A stretch of DNA of 64,000 bases, taken from Eutypella sp. D-1 (lineage: Eukaryota; Ascomycota; Sordariomycetes; Xylariales; Diatrypaceae). Shown here one piece after another: positions 40,012-52,430 of this stretch; the stretch's first letter is position 1, and each line of letters begins with the position of its first letter. The translations under genes and the position numbers were made by a program. The notes beneath the pieces are model-generated. The model saw only the letters and a program-made list of their open reading frames with translations, did no database searches and was not told the origin of the DNA. The DNA lies in NCBI GenBank assembly GCA_023313575.1, contig JAJTTP010000002.1, positions 1,116,001-1,180,000 of the forward strand, in the 5' to 3' direction.

Positions 40012-40392
40012 TCATTCCTCGAGCAGCAGGTAGGTCTGGTCGGCGAAGGGCATGCAGTCGTAGCCCCAGGCGGTGCCGCCGCCGTCAGTGATGTCGCGGG
40101 TCTCGCAGTCGTCGCAGGAGGAGTCGGAGCAGGCGCCGATAGTCGTGGGCTGCTTGTTGACGGTGCCGATGAGGTTCGACGTGATGCCGAGACCGCAGTT
40201 CCCGTCGTCCTTGCAGATCTGCGACACGTCCTCGCAGAACTTGCCCCCCGCGTACGAGAACGTCATCTCCTCGTCGCTCTGCGCGTGCTTCGGACACTCT
40301 CCCGGCCCCCGCGCGAATAGGATGCCTCCGTATTGCGCGCTCGCTATCGATGCCATGAAGCTGAGGACTGTTGCCGGGAGCAGGAGCTGCAT
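40012..40392 (-). CDS. Small secreted eight-cysteine protein (candidate effector)
   Basis: 126-aa protein from an uninterrupted frame starting at the ATG at 40392. Residues 1-19 (MQLLLPATVLSFMASIASA) form a signal peptide with an AxA-like cleavage site before QYGG. The mature part of about 107 residues is acidic and carries eight cysteines (in ECPK, KFCED, QICK, NCGLG, GACS, SSCDD, DCET and YDCM), an even number that suits four disulfides. No transmembrane segment or GPI signal follows. Size, secretion and cysteine content match fungal effectors or other apoplastic proteins, but I recognise no named family, so the role is open. A TATA box lies 172 bases upstream. It converges on SNU114 and has a 7.1-kb gene-free region behind it, a common setting for effector genes. 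Confidence 0.8.
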   Translation of the reverse strand: MQLLLPATVLSFMASIASAQYGGILFARGPGECPKHAQSDEEMTFSYAGGKFCEDVSQICKDDGNCGLGITSNLIGTVNKQPTTIGACSDSSCDDCETRDITDGGGTAWGYDCMPFADQTYLLLEE

Positions 40393-40563
40393 CTTGGGCG
40401 GTCGTGCTTTGTTGTGTGGAATGCTGTTTTAAATGGGGGCTAATAGTGTGTTTCGACTCGTGAGAGCGTGAAGTTTGGAGTTGGTAGGCTGAAGGAGAAG
40501 AGTTGATGTTGTCTGGTTTCTGTATGGATTTTCTGTCCGTCATGAATTCGACGGCGATATCCC

Positions 40564-40569
40564 TTTATA
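40564..40569 (-). promoter_or_regulatory. TATA box of the secreted-protein gene
   Basis: Minus-strand TATAAA at 40569-40564, 172 bases before the start codon at 40392. Position and match suit a strongly regulated promoter. Confidence 0.5.
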
Positions 40570-43500
40570 TGCTTGTCCGTCTCCTAGACGGACCTGTATA
40601 TTCTCTTCTATGCCCCCTCCGTCTCCCTATCTAGGTCTCTCTCCTGACTCCCCCGGAAGACAACGATGCTGATCTGCGAATCCATCGGTCGACTCACTGT
40701 GGATCAACCTCTTGATTACGCATCGTCACGTGTTGAAAAAAAGTGAAGCTTTCCACTTTTTACAGCAACAGTTCTGAGTCAAGGTTGCGGCTGCAGCCCT
40801 ACTAGAACGTGAAGATAGTTGATGTTGGAAAAAGGGGGGTTCCTATGTTACTCAGCCTTGCTAGTTAGCAGCTCCTTTAGCTGATGTTGATCAGGCTGCC
40901 CTGCCCTTCACGCCACATGATTAGCCAATCCCCCTTGGAGGAACCCAAAGTCCCACTCCATGACGTCGGCATCTGTCGAGATGTAGTAAGTTCAGTTCAG
41001 TCCTCGTTTTTATCTATCTATAGCTATGGTCGACTAGCTAAACGGTATGGCGATTAGGTAAACGATGGGTTTTGCATACAGTAGCCAAGGTGGCTTAGCC
41101 TTGGCTAGTATTCCTTCCGAAGGCTAATCTCGGCCAGACAGGTTGTCGGTCTGGCACTCGGCTCATGAATATGAGCGAAGGAATGCCGGATTCCAGATCG
41201 GACAATACATCGTGACTATCACGATCGTGCGTTTCTGCCGGTGCATCCTTCACGATGATTCATTTGTATGGCGGCCAAGTTGTGGATAGTGAATGGGTTA
41301 GTAAGACATATTTCTAACAATACGTAGCCTGTGGGCCTATTATTCGGTTTTCAGTGCCTAAGGACCTCCCGACGTTACCACTTCGTATACACAACATTAT
41401 CTCGAATAGCGAGCCCTGACAAAGCGAAATACTGACCGAGATGGCGACGCATTGAGTGGTTGGCTGGATACCTGTTAACTGGTCCGGTCGTCATAGTCTA
41501 ACTATCATATCATAAGTGTGAAGCCGAGCTGGCCGATTAGCCACAACTAAACTCCCTGTAGTAAACGCTGTGGTCTACATATTTAGTGAATCTAAAATTA
41601 GCAAGGTGACGATCGCGTGTGTACGCGGCTCTATGAACAGCTCTTCCGGTATGGACACAAGATTCCTTTGAGAAACTAACATCGATTAACTTGGAAACTA
41701 CTATAAGTACGCATTTCAGTTCATATTAGCCAGGCACGCAGTTTGGCAGGTAATCCCCGACTAGCTGGGTCGCTTCTATCAATTGCCGCCCGGATGGTTT
41801 CTTGTGATCGGCAGTAAAGTTCACTAATGAAATCCTGCGGGATATACGTGGGGGCAAATAAGCGGACGGGCGGCAGGGCGGCAGCATAATAGATAGCATG
41901 GAGGATTGTGATGGGAAAAAGTCGCTGGAGAAGGAATAGGGGCTAGTGAGGGGCAAAGTTGAGGGTTAAACTGAGCATAAGCAGTCAAGCAGCGTGCGAT
42001 TTTTGGCGCTGATAATCTAAGTCGTCTTCGAGAGCCGATCTACTGCTTTCTCAGCCTCCCAACCACTGGTATAACTAACAGGAGTGAAAGCGAGATTCAG
42101 GAACCTCCAAGGCTGGCCTACCATAGTACCACATAAGTAGTAATGTTTAGTTGAGAACCCTGGCCCCTGAAACCAGATAGCCAATTATCTGTCTAAGGAA
42201 CCTATGTATGTAGGTATGTCTTGGCCCCCAACCACGCCGAATAGGATCTTGTTGTGGGTATTCCCCGCAACTCCCCCGTTATTATTGATGATCATTTGTA
42301 TCAATCACTAGTTACTAGAATTTGTGTTTTTTGGTCTTCCTCCCTCCACCCACCGCATCGAGTCGAAAGTAATCAATACTGATACAGTGCTCAAGGATCA
42401 AGCCGATGAGGGAATCAAGAATATATTTGAAAGAAAAACGGAGAAGGGGTCCATATATATCCTATGAACCTTAGAGATCTTACAACCATGGATACCGGTT
42501 TGCTTAGGTAACGGCATATCCGGTATAGAACAGCGAGTTGCTACTTACCATACATATTGAATATGTCGATACGGCTCTGAACAATGGTTGACAAGCGCGA
42601 GGTTCAAGTCAAGTTAGCCAACAGTTGAGTATACCACTCTAATTGGCCATATGCATGGATAGACTATAGCCTGGGAAGGCTCGATAGATCTCGAACAACC
42701 GGGAAGCTACGCTACTCGAGTTATCAACCTGGCTATGCAACTGCTATTTTCCTCTACTATATCACCTATCGCTTTGCTGGCTCACTAATGAAAAGATGAC
42801 TGTGAACAAAGCAGGGTGGGGGTTGATTCTGGTGTAGCTAGTTGAGTTACAGGTTCCCTTCTCAAGCCGCTAAGGAATCATTAACTATAAGCAAGTCTTA
42901 ATAACCCCAGCCTCGAGAATGTAGGCCTTTATTCTACTCTCATTCCAGGCACCCAGCCAAACAACTACCACCTGCTATGCATTGTATTAACCTATACATA
43001 GGAATCAGTTCCATTCCAGGACACATGGTCAGAACACTTGAGGAGCTCTATGTAGTTGACGGCTCTACTCTGACTATACCGAGGTTCGACCGATGGTTGC
43101 CGGTAGGTATTTATTGCCCCCCCCCCCCCCAACAGTCTTCTTCAGTCTGGTCAAGCCCAAAATCCCAGCAGTGGAGTTATGGTATGCACATCTGTCAAGT
43201 TTTACAGTAATAGGTCGAATATTCCAAGTCTGGTTTGGTGTATGATGTGGAGTTCATGCTCTTTCGTGCGATAACTTTCAGCGCGGGAACGAAGATCGGT
43301 CACCCTCCGTCGTCTATTACATATCTAGATAGCCACCCATTCTTGAGAAGTTATTAACTAGTCAATCTCTTACATTGCCTCATCCTATTATTCCATTAAC
43401 GCTCCCCTTCTATTCTAAGAATGCATGTGATAGATATATCCTCGCCTAGACTTAAGTGTGTGGTATCGTTGGAGAGACATGCGAGGGGGTCATCAACTGA

Positions 43501-45801
43501 GTTCATAGGTAGACCTGCGTAGAGTATGATGGTGTATTTGATGGGTTACAAGATGACACACAAAGAAAATCACCTCGTGCATGCCTTGTGGTGATGTGAT
43601 CTACAATGGTAACCACGACTCACATCATCCATATTATCGAGGCAGTGCGATTAATCAAGTCGACCTTCATGTCGGAAGTCTCGTTCATTCCCATCGGTGA
43701 GATATTGAGGGAAAGGGCATTTCCTTCTTGCCCTTTTCTTTGCTCTGGCTGCCGTATATCCGGATCGGGAAACCCGTACACGGGACTTATGCCTACGGCG
43801 CGCCTAGCCAACTCCAGCCCTGCATCTGAGACGTGCAGTATGCATCGCAGCGCAGTGCAGCGCTTTTTAAATACATCCCTGCGCCCAGCCCGGATTAGGT
43901 GCACCTGCATATGTAGGCCTCTCTGCGTGTGTATATGCCTAGATCGAAGATAATCAAGGTAGGGAACTGAGGACAGCGCTGAACGGACGGTATAATGGTT
44001 TGCTTGTTTTAGGCTGTTATTCATACACATACATAATGGCGGGTAGTTGGATAACAGCAGGTGGTTTTCTGTGCTGAGGTAGGGCCCTGGTAAGTACCAG
44101 CATGTCTGGATGCTGACGCCATCTCGGTCTCCCATTCACTGAGGGTGCAAGTGTGTACGTAGGCTAGGCCGTAAGAGTTGCGACCAAAGGCCATCTAGAA
44201 CGATAGATGCCGAATATGTATATAGTTGGTCATCGATGTGCTTCTCTTAGGTCTAGCACATATATAAAGACAACTCGAGGTAATGGACAAAGGGTGGCCG
44301 AGTAGATTACCGGAGTCTAATTATAGTAGTAGGTGAAGCCAGGCAGGAAAAACAGGTAAGACACCGGATAACCATACGATTGGTTGGCAAATATATTCTA
44401 GTCTCATACCATCATGCCTAATGTAAGGTTTCCCAGTGTATGCACATGACACTGCATCAGACGTCGATAGTATACACAGAAGCTCGTCTTCAAGAACCGT
44501 ACCTAAGAGTATCTTACCTATCGGACATTATGTCTTGGGCATGTGAATCACGAGCCTGTTGTTTGTCCCGCTGTAGAGGGGAGTAAAAATCGAAGGGCCA
44601 AGATAATAATTTTACCCATACATATTTATGTGATAGCGGAAAAGGAGGTAAGCGGCCACTTATTTTAGCAGCATCCATGGGAAGCGCGACAATAGTCATG
44701 TACATGTGTCCGAACGAAGGTTTGGAAGAAGAGGAGGACCATGGAGGTGGTGCTGAGTGAGTAGGGGACACGAACATTGGAAGGAAGAGCACGTAGCTTT
44801 TGGATATATTTTCCCCTATCGTCGTATCTAGGAGAGTGGTGGTGGAAGTCGGCGAAAGCACATAAACACGAACTATACATGCATATGGGACACTGCGCCC
44901 TTATCCCTTGCTCATTGCGAGCGGCACCAAAGAGATCGAAACCTTCGAGAAATCTGCAAGGAGGGCCGAGTGAATACTGAGCGTGGGCAGCGGGAGGGGC
45001 ATGTGGGACAGGGGAGCTCATAGAAGAGTTCCTTCATGACGTCTCTGTCCCTAGCATCCAATGGCATTGAACGAGCGTGTTTGGAAGGATAGGCAAAGGA
45101 CATATTGATTTGGATTACCTGTGCCTTCTTCCAACTAGCCTCTTTGATGTCCCTTTACGGACTCCCGTCCGGAGATCAGATCCGTGATCCTAGCGTACAT
45201 TGCTCGCTGGAGCCTCTGGTACCACTCAACTATCTCTGTGATGGGACCTCGGGGTCAGAGATGGGGAATACCGCTGCATCTATCGGGGCATGGGATAATG
45301 GAAGCTAGAAAAGATCGTCCGACTTCTGTAAGGTACACACGAACCACCGTCTTCATGACTAGAGATGAAAAGCCTGGCCTCGTATAGGTATGGGGTTTCA
45401 GGGAGCGTTCTTTACTGCCTAGACCACCCCGACCGGAACATGACAGATGAAGAAGACTACAGCTCCTCGTATTATATCGTATTAAGAACCTTAGTTCCGC
45501 GTCGCCATTGTCGCGTGCTATTGCCTCAGCCATAGGCAGCAGTAGACCGTTTGCCCTTTTGCGCGCGCATCGACGTATGCGGGTACATTTTCAGTGACCA
45601 GCCGTTGTAGGCCGACAGGCCGGCCATGCATATATGTGTGCCCAGTCATTGTCTCGGTAGTTGGGTGCGTCTTGCGGCTCGGGTCTGCTGGCCCTAGGCT
45701 GGGGTCGTAGTCGGGAAGGGGTCAACACGAGGCGAAGACCAAGGCGATGTAGCCCGGATCGCCGTTTAATCTAAAATAGCATGCGAGCGGCATGGAACTG
45801 A

Positions 45802-45819
45802 GGGAGGGGAGGGGAGGGG
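45802..45819 (+). repeat. G-quadruplex-forming tract
   Basis: Four G runs of three or four separated by single A (GGGAGGGGAGGGGAGGGG), followed by another G run. It meets the usual intramolecular G-quadruplex pattern with one-base loops. Not in a gene. Confidence 0.7.
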
Positions 45820-47534
45820 CGCAGGGGCAAGCAATCACACAGACAGACAGGCAAGCAGGCAGGTAGGAAGGAAGGTAGATAATTCTGTGATAGGAACGCC
45901 GGGAAACGCAATGGGTTTGGCTGGAGATAGACAGATAGGCTTACCAAGCAAGCGAGGCTTGGCCGGGCTGGAAAAGGGGGGGGGACGGTCGTATACGCAC
46001 GAAGCGGGGCGTTTTTTGTGCGCGGGGGCCTGGAAGGACAATAGGCCATCACGGATTCGGAATGCGTATGGTTGCACCCAGATAACATCAGTGCACCATG
46101 GCTAGCCTCCGGCGGCTAGGTCTAGACTGTGGGCCCGTAGGGAAGAGAGAGAGAGAGAGACAGGGACACTAGGGAATAGGGGGGCGAGAAAGGGTCAAGT
46201 GGTATGCGAGGTGGTGGGAGACCCGCGATGCGTTGCATTGCATCTGCACCCGAATAAATGCGGGTGACAGACACATTGCTTAATACGCAGCAACCCTGGT
46301 CTTCTAGAAGGAATCGGGGGAAAGAGGGCATGGGAAGGGGATGGCATTTGGGGGGTAAGTTGGAGATGTGTATGCGGGTCATGTCTCAAGCGTACGGACA
46401 CATTATAGTAAACTCACATCGGGTCACAGGGGTAATGCAGAAAGGCAAGATGGCCTTCTTTAAGAGTGGCATGGGATTTGTATATGGTATATCAATTAAA
46501 CCTGAGGTACCCGAGGAGACGGGAACCCGACCTCAGCGACATGGGCTTTCGGAATAAGGGCCGAGAAGGACAACGCTGTCCGGCTCCGTTGATAGCCGGT
46601 CCGTGTCTAAGGACGTAAGTTATTGTCCGCACAGAATCATTCGTATCTCTCGATTTCGATTCATTCTCACGAAAGAAGTTGAGATACCGTTTATCTCAAG
46701 ATATAGATTTGTTTGATTGTATTCATTGAGTTTACCATTTGATATATATTCCATGTATAGGTAACTAATGTCGAGGGAAGATATCACGTACCGGGCAAAA
46801 GCTGTCCCCATACAATCTTCCAGCCCCGGTGTAACATGAAATATATAGTTGCGGAATGAAGCCGCGCAAACCGATAGGCTAGCTACGGGTTGACAGATAT
46901 TGCGAAATATTCGTTGTTTATCCAGTGCCCGGCTGAAATGCTCGACAAGGCTAGCTTGCGGAGCTTGAACATGTCTCGGTCCAACACCGTAAAGGAAAGC
47001 CCTTCATGATGGAGGAGTGGTAGGGGGTGATTCTTGATGCAAGTGCAACGATCATATCGATGCCCTTGCGCAATCCGCTCGATGAGAGCGAATCGTCACG
47101 CGGACGCTCCGAGTCGAGAAATATAGATTTCCCTGGGCATATCGAAGGTAGACATGAGCAGTTCGATTCTGGACTTCTTCAATCTCGCATGCCCAAGGTC
47201 ACCAAATTCGGTAGGTGGCTTTTCCGAGGCTTGGCAACATGGCAAACCTTCTGCCAATCGTTGCAAGGTAGTCGCCAAGCGAGCTCCCGCCTGCTTGCTA
47301 CCCTATAAACTTGGCTGATAAGGATTCAGGAACGGTATACTAGCTTGTATGATCGCTTCACTGCAGCCGATGCTTGTTCTTTCAGTCCACACATGGAGAC
47401 TGACTGCCGTGGCTAGCATTCATGACGCAACATATGTACTATAGGTACAGATCAGATAGGGACACCGCACTACCTCATCGTTTGAGGTAACGTTCTTGCT
47501 TATGCTCGATTGGAGGTTGAATGCCAACGCCACC

Positions 47535-48414
47535 TTAGACGCAGGTAGCAAGCATCTTGTCGATGACTCCCTTCAGAGTATCGTTTTCTAGAGCTGCAGC
47601 CACTCGTTCCTTGTCGGCCAGCTGCTTGTTGACCTGGTCATCCTGGCTGTGGGTACCCTCCTTGACGGTCACATCCACACGGAAGTTGGGGGGCAAGGCC
47701 TGCTCGAGGCGGACCCTGATGCCTAGGCCAATGACTGTGGCGAGCGAGCAGTGGGTGACGGTGGGGGTGATCTCAACGAGCACCTGCGTCACCGTGTTGG
47801 GATCAGCAGAAAAAGCAGGTGATGGGTTGATGTGAATGTCCGGAAGATTCACAACGGCCAGCTGCCCGAGAGATAGAGGATGCTCTGGATCGGAGATGGT
47901 CGATATCAGATCTGTAAGGCGTTAGCCAGGGTGTCTGCTTGATATCTGTACAGATCAGGCATTATGAATTTGGAATTGTAGGAGAAAGCAAAAACTGCGG
48001 CGAGCATGTGTATCACGATCTATGAGTTATTCATGGATCGTCGTTCCTCGTGGGATACGAGACCTTAGCAGGAAAAAAAAGACATCGCTAGCCCGTATAA
48101 TCACCGAGTACAATACTGGGTTTCCAGGATAAATGAGATATGTAGAAATGGGGCGCGGGATGAATGAGGCTGTTCTCACCGAAGATCTCCTGCTCGTCGA
48201 TGGGTTCGGCAGTGTAATCATCACTACCGTCGGTATCGTCGGACCAGGGGATGTCACAGAAAGGCGAGGACAGATACTGGGGCCTCTGGGAAAAGACATC
48301 CCCTATACTACCCGATGCCCCCTTCTGAGACGTCGTCTTCCGCTTAATCTGTCTCGTGGGAAGCTGTGACGTATTTAGAATGGTGGGGGCAGCGTTTATT
48401 TTCTCCTGCTCCAT
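47535..48414 (-). CDS. CIA2: Cytosolic iron-sulfur assembly component 2 (MIP18/FAM96 family)
   Basis: Subunit of the CIA targeting complex that, with Cia1 and Met18/MMS19, hands 4Fe-4S clusters to cytosolic and nuclear apoproteins such as DNA polymerases and helicases. Exons in transcript order: 48414-48180 and 47911-47535 (612 nt, 203 aa). The 268-nt intron (GTGAGA donor, GGCTAAC branch, TTACAG acceptor) joins EIF-DLISTISDPEHPLSLGQL, the family's hallmark region. The following part contains VEITPTVTHCSLATVIG with the conserved reactive Cys at about residue 133, and the C-terminus ends KMLATCV. The N-terminal 70 residues are polar and variable, as in other fungal members. Start at 48414 is the first ATG in frame. 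It is the only gene in about 17 kb. Confidence 0.94.
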
Positions 48415-49998
48415 GATGACGAATGAGGTATAGGATATGCTACTAGATGTTCCAGGGGCGTTTTATCGGTGTGATTCTTTTTAAATTAACTTAGTTGCGA
48501 CTTGATTGAAAGTGTTTCATGCCAAGTCGAGCCGAATTTAGCGGTTAATTCCGATATGAAGAACTTTGAAAAAATATTATGATGGTAGTTGGGAGATTTT
48601 GACTTGATGATGGCTTGTTACTATGGTAGACTATATCTGTGCGATGTCGTCGTCGCTGATCAGTTAAAGTTAGAACTTAGAATTCTTAATATTGTTAGCG
48701 TAATGTATTATTAAACCTTGAACGGGTCGGGTAGAGTGGGATTTCTTTACTTAAAGTTGTATGTACCTAAGTACTCTGTAATCCCAGCAGCTCAGGACAT
48801 CGGACGGAACCAACTGAAAAGAAACACCGTTAATAAACCTTCACAACCTCACATAATGCGGGGCAGTTCCGGTGTTTTCCCGTCTCCATTAGTTCAGATG
48901 TCTAAGTACCTCGATACTTACCCAGGTACCTACACACATGTGCATGTAGGCGTGTAACTCACTTGCCTGTGGCTACCTGTGCTACTACTACATACTTAGG
49001 TATAGTAGGCTGCTAGGCTTGTACTACCACAACTAATAGTCGGACTAGTGATTCAGGTCAACTCTACCTACATGCAGGTACCTAAGAGCTTTAATACAAT
49101 ATTCATTCTACCTAAGTACTCACTGGTATATATTTTTCATGAGAAAAGACATCTCTAGAGCTCCTAATGAAGTACTTTTCTCAGTTACTTGACGTAGGGC
49201 AATAGGTACTCTCCATCTTTTACAGCTAACAGCTGATCCCTTTCCACGTGCGTATTAAACACATGGATTCGGCTTGTTGAAATCAATGCAGCAAAACAGC
49301 TCTTCTGCACTGCCTACCTAGGTACCTAGAATGGAGAGCTAACAACTTTACTATGTATACTTAATAGAACTTAGGTAACTTAGGTATACCTTACCTACCT
49401 GTTAGGTACACCTACTAAAATGGATCTATAACTCCATCTACTTACTTATCCAGTCTGCTAATTGCCCCTGACTTATCGGCTTTAACAGCAAATGCTAAAA
49501 TAAATACAGAGTAGCAGGCCATGCCAAGGGATCGCCAGCCCTTAACAGATCCGCCTACATAGGTGTGGATGGACACTACTTAGTATTATGTACGTAAAAA
49601 TACCGCGCGGTTAGACCTTTTCCTTCACAATCTGTATCAAAAAGTGTGGCTTTGCAGCGTTCCGATGACGAATCACCATACCCGCCCGTTCAGGGGAAAT
49701 TTCATGCCACCTGAAGAGCCAAGCCCAAACAAGTCCTCTATAGATCTACGTTATATGATCGCTGGGAAAGAGGCCTGGACCGGGCCCAGGGCCGACAACT
49801 TGACCTCGTATCCAGCCGACGGGATGACGAGGTCAATTTAAACTACTCGCTACGGTCCTGGCATTTTTCATGCTTCCTGCACCTACTGTAGTCAGGTCCT
49901 CCCACCCAGACAGACGCGACCCGGCGCAAAGGTTCACCCCTAAGACTGACAGGCGCGCTCCGACGGCCATGATTGCCGAATCCAGTAAAACACCAGCG

Positions 49999-50046
49999 GC
50001 TCAGCGGCCGTTGAGCGCTCTACCACTGGGCTGAGCTGGGATCAAC
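49999..50046 (-). pseudogene. tRNA-like 5' half (degenerate)
   Basis: On the minus strand, 50036-50017 reads as a tRNA D arm (GCTCAG...AGTGGTAGAGC), matching the internal A box of RNA polymerase III genes. It is followed by a perfect 5-bp stem GCTCA/TGAGC (50016-50012 with 50003-49999) around an 8-base loop where an anticodon loop would have seven. No convincing B box or matching acceptor stem follows, so this is probably a tRNA pseudogene or the head of a SINE, not a working tRNA. Confidence 0.35.
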
Positions 50047-50746
50047 AACATGGCACCTCCGTCTTTGCATCTCTAAAAAGGGAAACATAAATTAGAGAAA
50101 AATGGACAAAGCTCGAAAAAAATCAAAAAATAGATGATGTGCAGCCGGCATTCTCATGCAGGCACAGACTACATATACATAGACGGGAAGGCTACAATTA
50201 GTCAGGGGCGTATCCACAAGGACAGGCCTGGGCAGGGAGCGACCAGCATTTGTTGGACTCAGTTGTATTCATTGTTTATTTCCATGTTTTCGTGTTTACT
50301 CGTACGAAATCAAGTATGGGCTGCGCTAGTTACCAAGTTTCCCCGTCGCCTTATTAATCCAAAGCCCTGGTCTACTGATCCGATAAACCCGATCACGCCA
50401 AAGTCCGGTACAGTTATCCCGAAGAAACGTAACGTTTACTTAGAGGGGGGAGGGGGAGGGGGGCAATTGAGGGGGCAAGTAAAGAGAGGGGTGGCACGCC
50501 ACATTTGTGATACCCGTCCGCCTCTACATATTTGACGAAATGAGAATATGATAAGACTAGCGTAACAAGAATTGAGATTATGTGCCAATGATGATGTTTC
50601 TTCTCACATGCAATGTAGGACCTACAGACTGTATATGTATCGAATCGCATCTCCGGATTGACCGATAGCCTTCTTTCCAGTCGGTTCTCGCGGGGAAGCC
50701 TGGAAGCTACGCCACTGGTCTAATTGTCCTGGAACGGCTGGGTTAC

Positions 50747-50770
50747 TGCTGCTGCTGCTGTTGCTGCTGC
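50747..50770 (+). repeat. CTG trinucleotide run
   Basis: Eight CTG/TTG triplets in a row with one interruption, outside any supported gene. Confidence 0.8.
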
Positions 50771-52376
50771 TAGTAAGCTGTTGTTGGTCGAACGAATTTT
50801 CTGAACTCGCTTGTGACTCGGTGAAATATCCTTGCTCCCAGCTGCTGGTGAGGGAACACAGATCGCCATGTAGATCTTTCGTTTGGCCAGGACATCAACA
50901 CAGCTGACTGATTCTTTTACATGGTAGCACGTCGACACGGTACAGTTTCGATACTGGATGCGCTGACTGCCCGCGGACCACTTTACCTGTCGGGACTGGA
51001 CGGGACATCTCGTCACGCTTCAATCCCCGTACCTCCCCGATTAAGTGGGGGGCCACGTTGGGAAAGACGACGGACTGCCAGGTGCGGAATTGAGAAAAAG
51101 GAAACAAAACCAGTTTGGTATAGCTCGATGTCAAGGTCGAGAGGCAAGGATGGGGTAACCGTTCCACTCTTGTACTTGCCAGTACCTATGTAGGAGCGTA
51201 GCTTTTATGCCACTTCCGTAAGGCCGGCTGAGGGAATGGAATATGTGCTGAAGCCGTCCCTTGGCTCGCTCGAAGGCGTCTACTACTACATAGCACTACA
51301 ATCATGAGTGTTTTCATGGGTAATGTTCATGGGTGTATGGGTGTTCCTGCGGTACGTATACAAATATCCCTTGGGGTCTTGGTCTTGGATCTCGGTACTC
51401 TCTTTGACATAATGCTGATTAATATGCAGCTACTCTCTAAAGCGGCTGATAATACCTCGTTAGCGTCGCTCCAGATGTACTCGGAGAAAGACGGTAAAGG
51501 CGAGGAGAGGGATGGATCGCTGGGCAAGACAGGGGGAGGGGGGGTTAAGCTCGTGGGCTCGACGGTTTTCAAATGTGTGTAGAAGTCTTTCCCCACGGCC
51601 AAGCCGCTGGCGCATGCCTTTCCCTCCAAAAACATGATATACTACACCTAGTAGGCACGTTAGGCACTTATACATGTACTACTATACAAGCGACAACTTT
51701 GAATGATATTTTAGACGCGTGTTGACGTTAAACGTTTACCTACTCCGTAGGCTAAGCTGGCAAAGCTATACCTATTATACTTCTTGCAGATATGGTCTCT
51801 GAACACATAAACCCACAACAGATACTTATTACGAAAATGATGAGATCGAAGGCATTTAGTTGATTAATAGGTTCCAAGGTTTAAGTAAGCGAGCGGCCTG
51901 GAAGGCAATTTTGTGATTGGGCTTAGGCATCGGCAGGCAAGATATCTGCAGGTAGTGGTAGCTGGTAGAGCTGTAAATGCTATAGTTTCACTGTTAATCG
52001 ACTTCATCAGCGTGCTATATAGTATGTATACTTAAACTAGCTGGAGGGTAGGCGCACGCGACTGTTGCTAGGATCACGGAGTCTGCCGTTACGCTAACGT
52101 AGATCCGCAGCTTCTGATCAAGTACGCATGTAGTATAGTACAACTTTCACATGCTATACCACAACCGACATTCTAGTACATGCGTATAGTCCACGCATGA
52201 GAAAAGCAAGAGAAATTACGTAGTGCATTGCTATACTAGTAGGGTGACGCGACAATTGTCACTATTTTCAGCCGTTGTATAGAATCTTAAAGATTACATA
52301 AAGCGATCGGCTGGTATAGGCTCGTATATTCAACATGAATCATACGCTACATCTGATAAGAAAAAGAAAAGTTCGG

Positions 52377-52430
52377 CAAAAAAAAAAAAAAAGGGAACAG
52401 ACACACACATGCGCGCGCACACACACGCAC
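52377..52430 (+). repeat. Poly-A and alternating purine-pyrimidine tract
   Basis: A run of about 16 A (ending at 52392), then from 52401 to 52430 a strictly alternating purine-pyrimidine stretch of CA and GC dinucleotides. The latter could adopt Z-DNA and be prone to slippage. Confidence 0.75.

Larger units (their letters stand above)
40393..47534. other. Gene-free region, 7.1 kb
   Basis: Upstream of the secreted-protein gene and downstream of CIA2. Open frames here are short, lack recognisable motifs and do not splice into anything sensible. Contents: a C14 run at 43117-43130, a G-quadruplex-like tract at 45802-45819, a degenerate CAGA/CAGG/GAAG tetranucleotide tract at 45837-45876, and a GA repeat at 46143-46160. 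Transposon proteins were not found. Confidence 0.55.

Noticed and set aside
40085..40543. Longer overlapping minus-strand frame (152 codons) over the secreted-protein gene
   Set aside because: Arg-rich frame-shifted reading that lacks a signal peptide; the overlapping 126-codon frame has a signal peptide and paired cysteines.
43606..43953. 115-codon plus-strand frame in the 7.1-kb gap
   Set aside because: No domain, no signal peptide, no splice partners; composition fits non-coding DNA.
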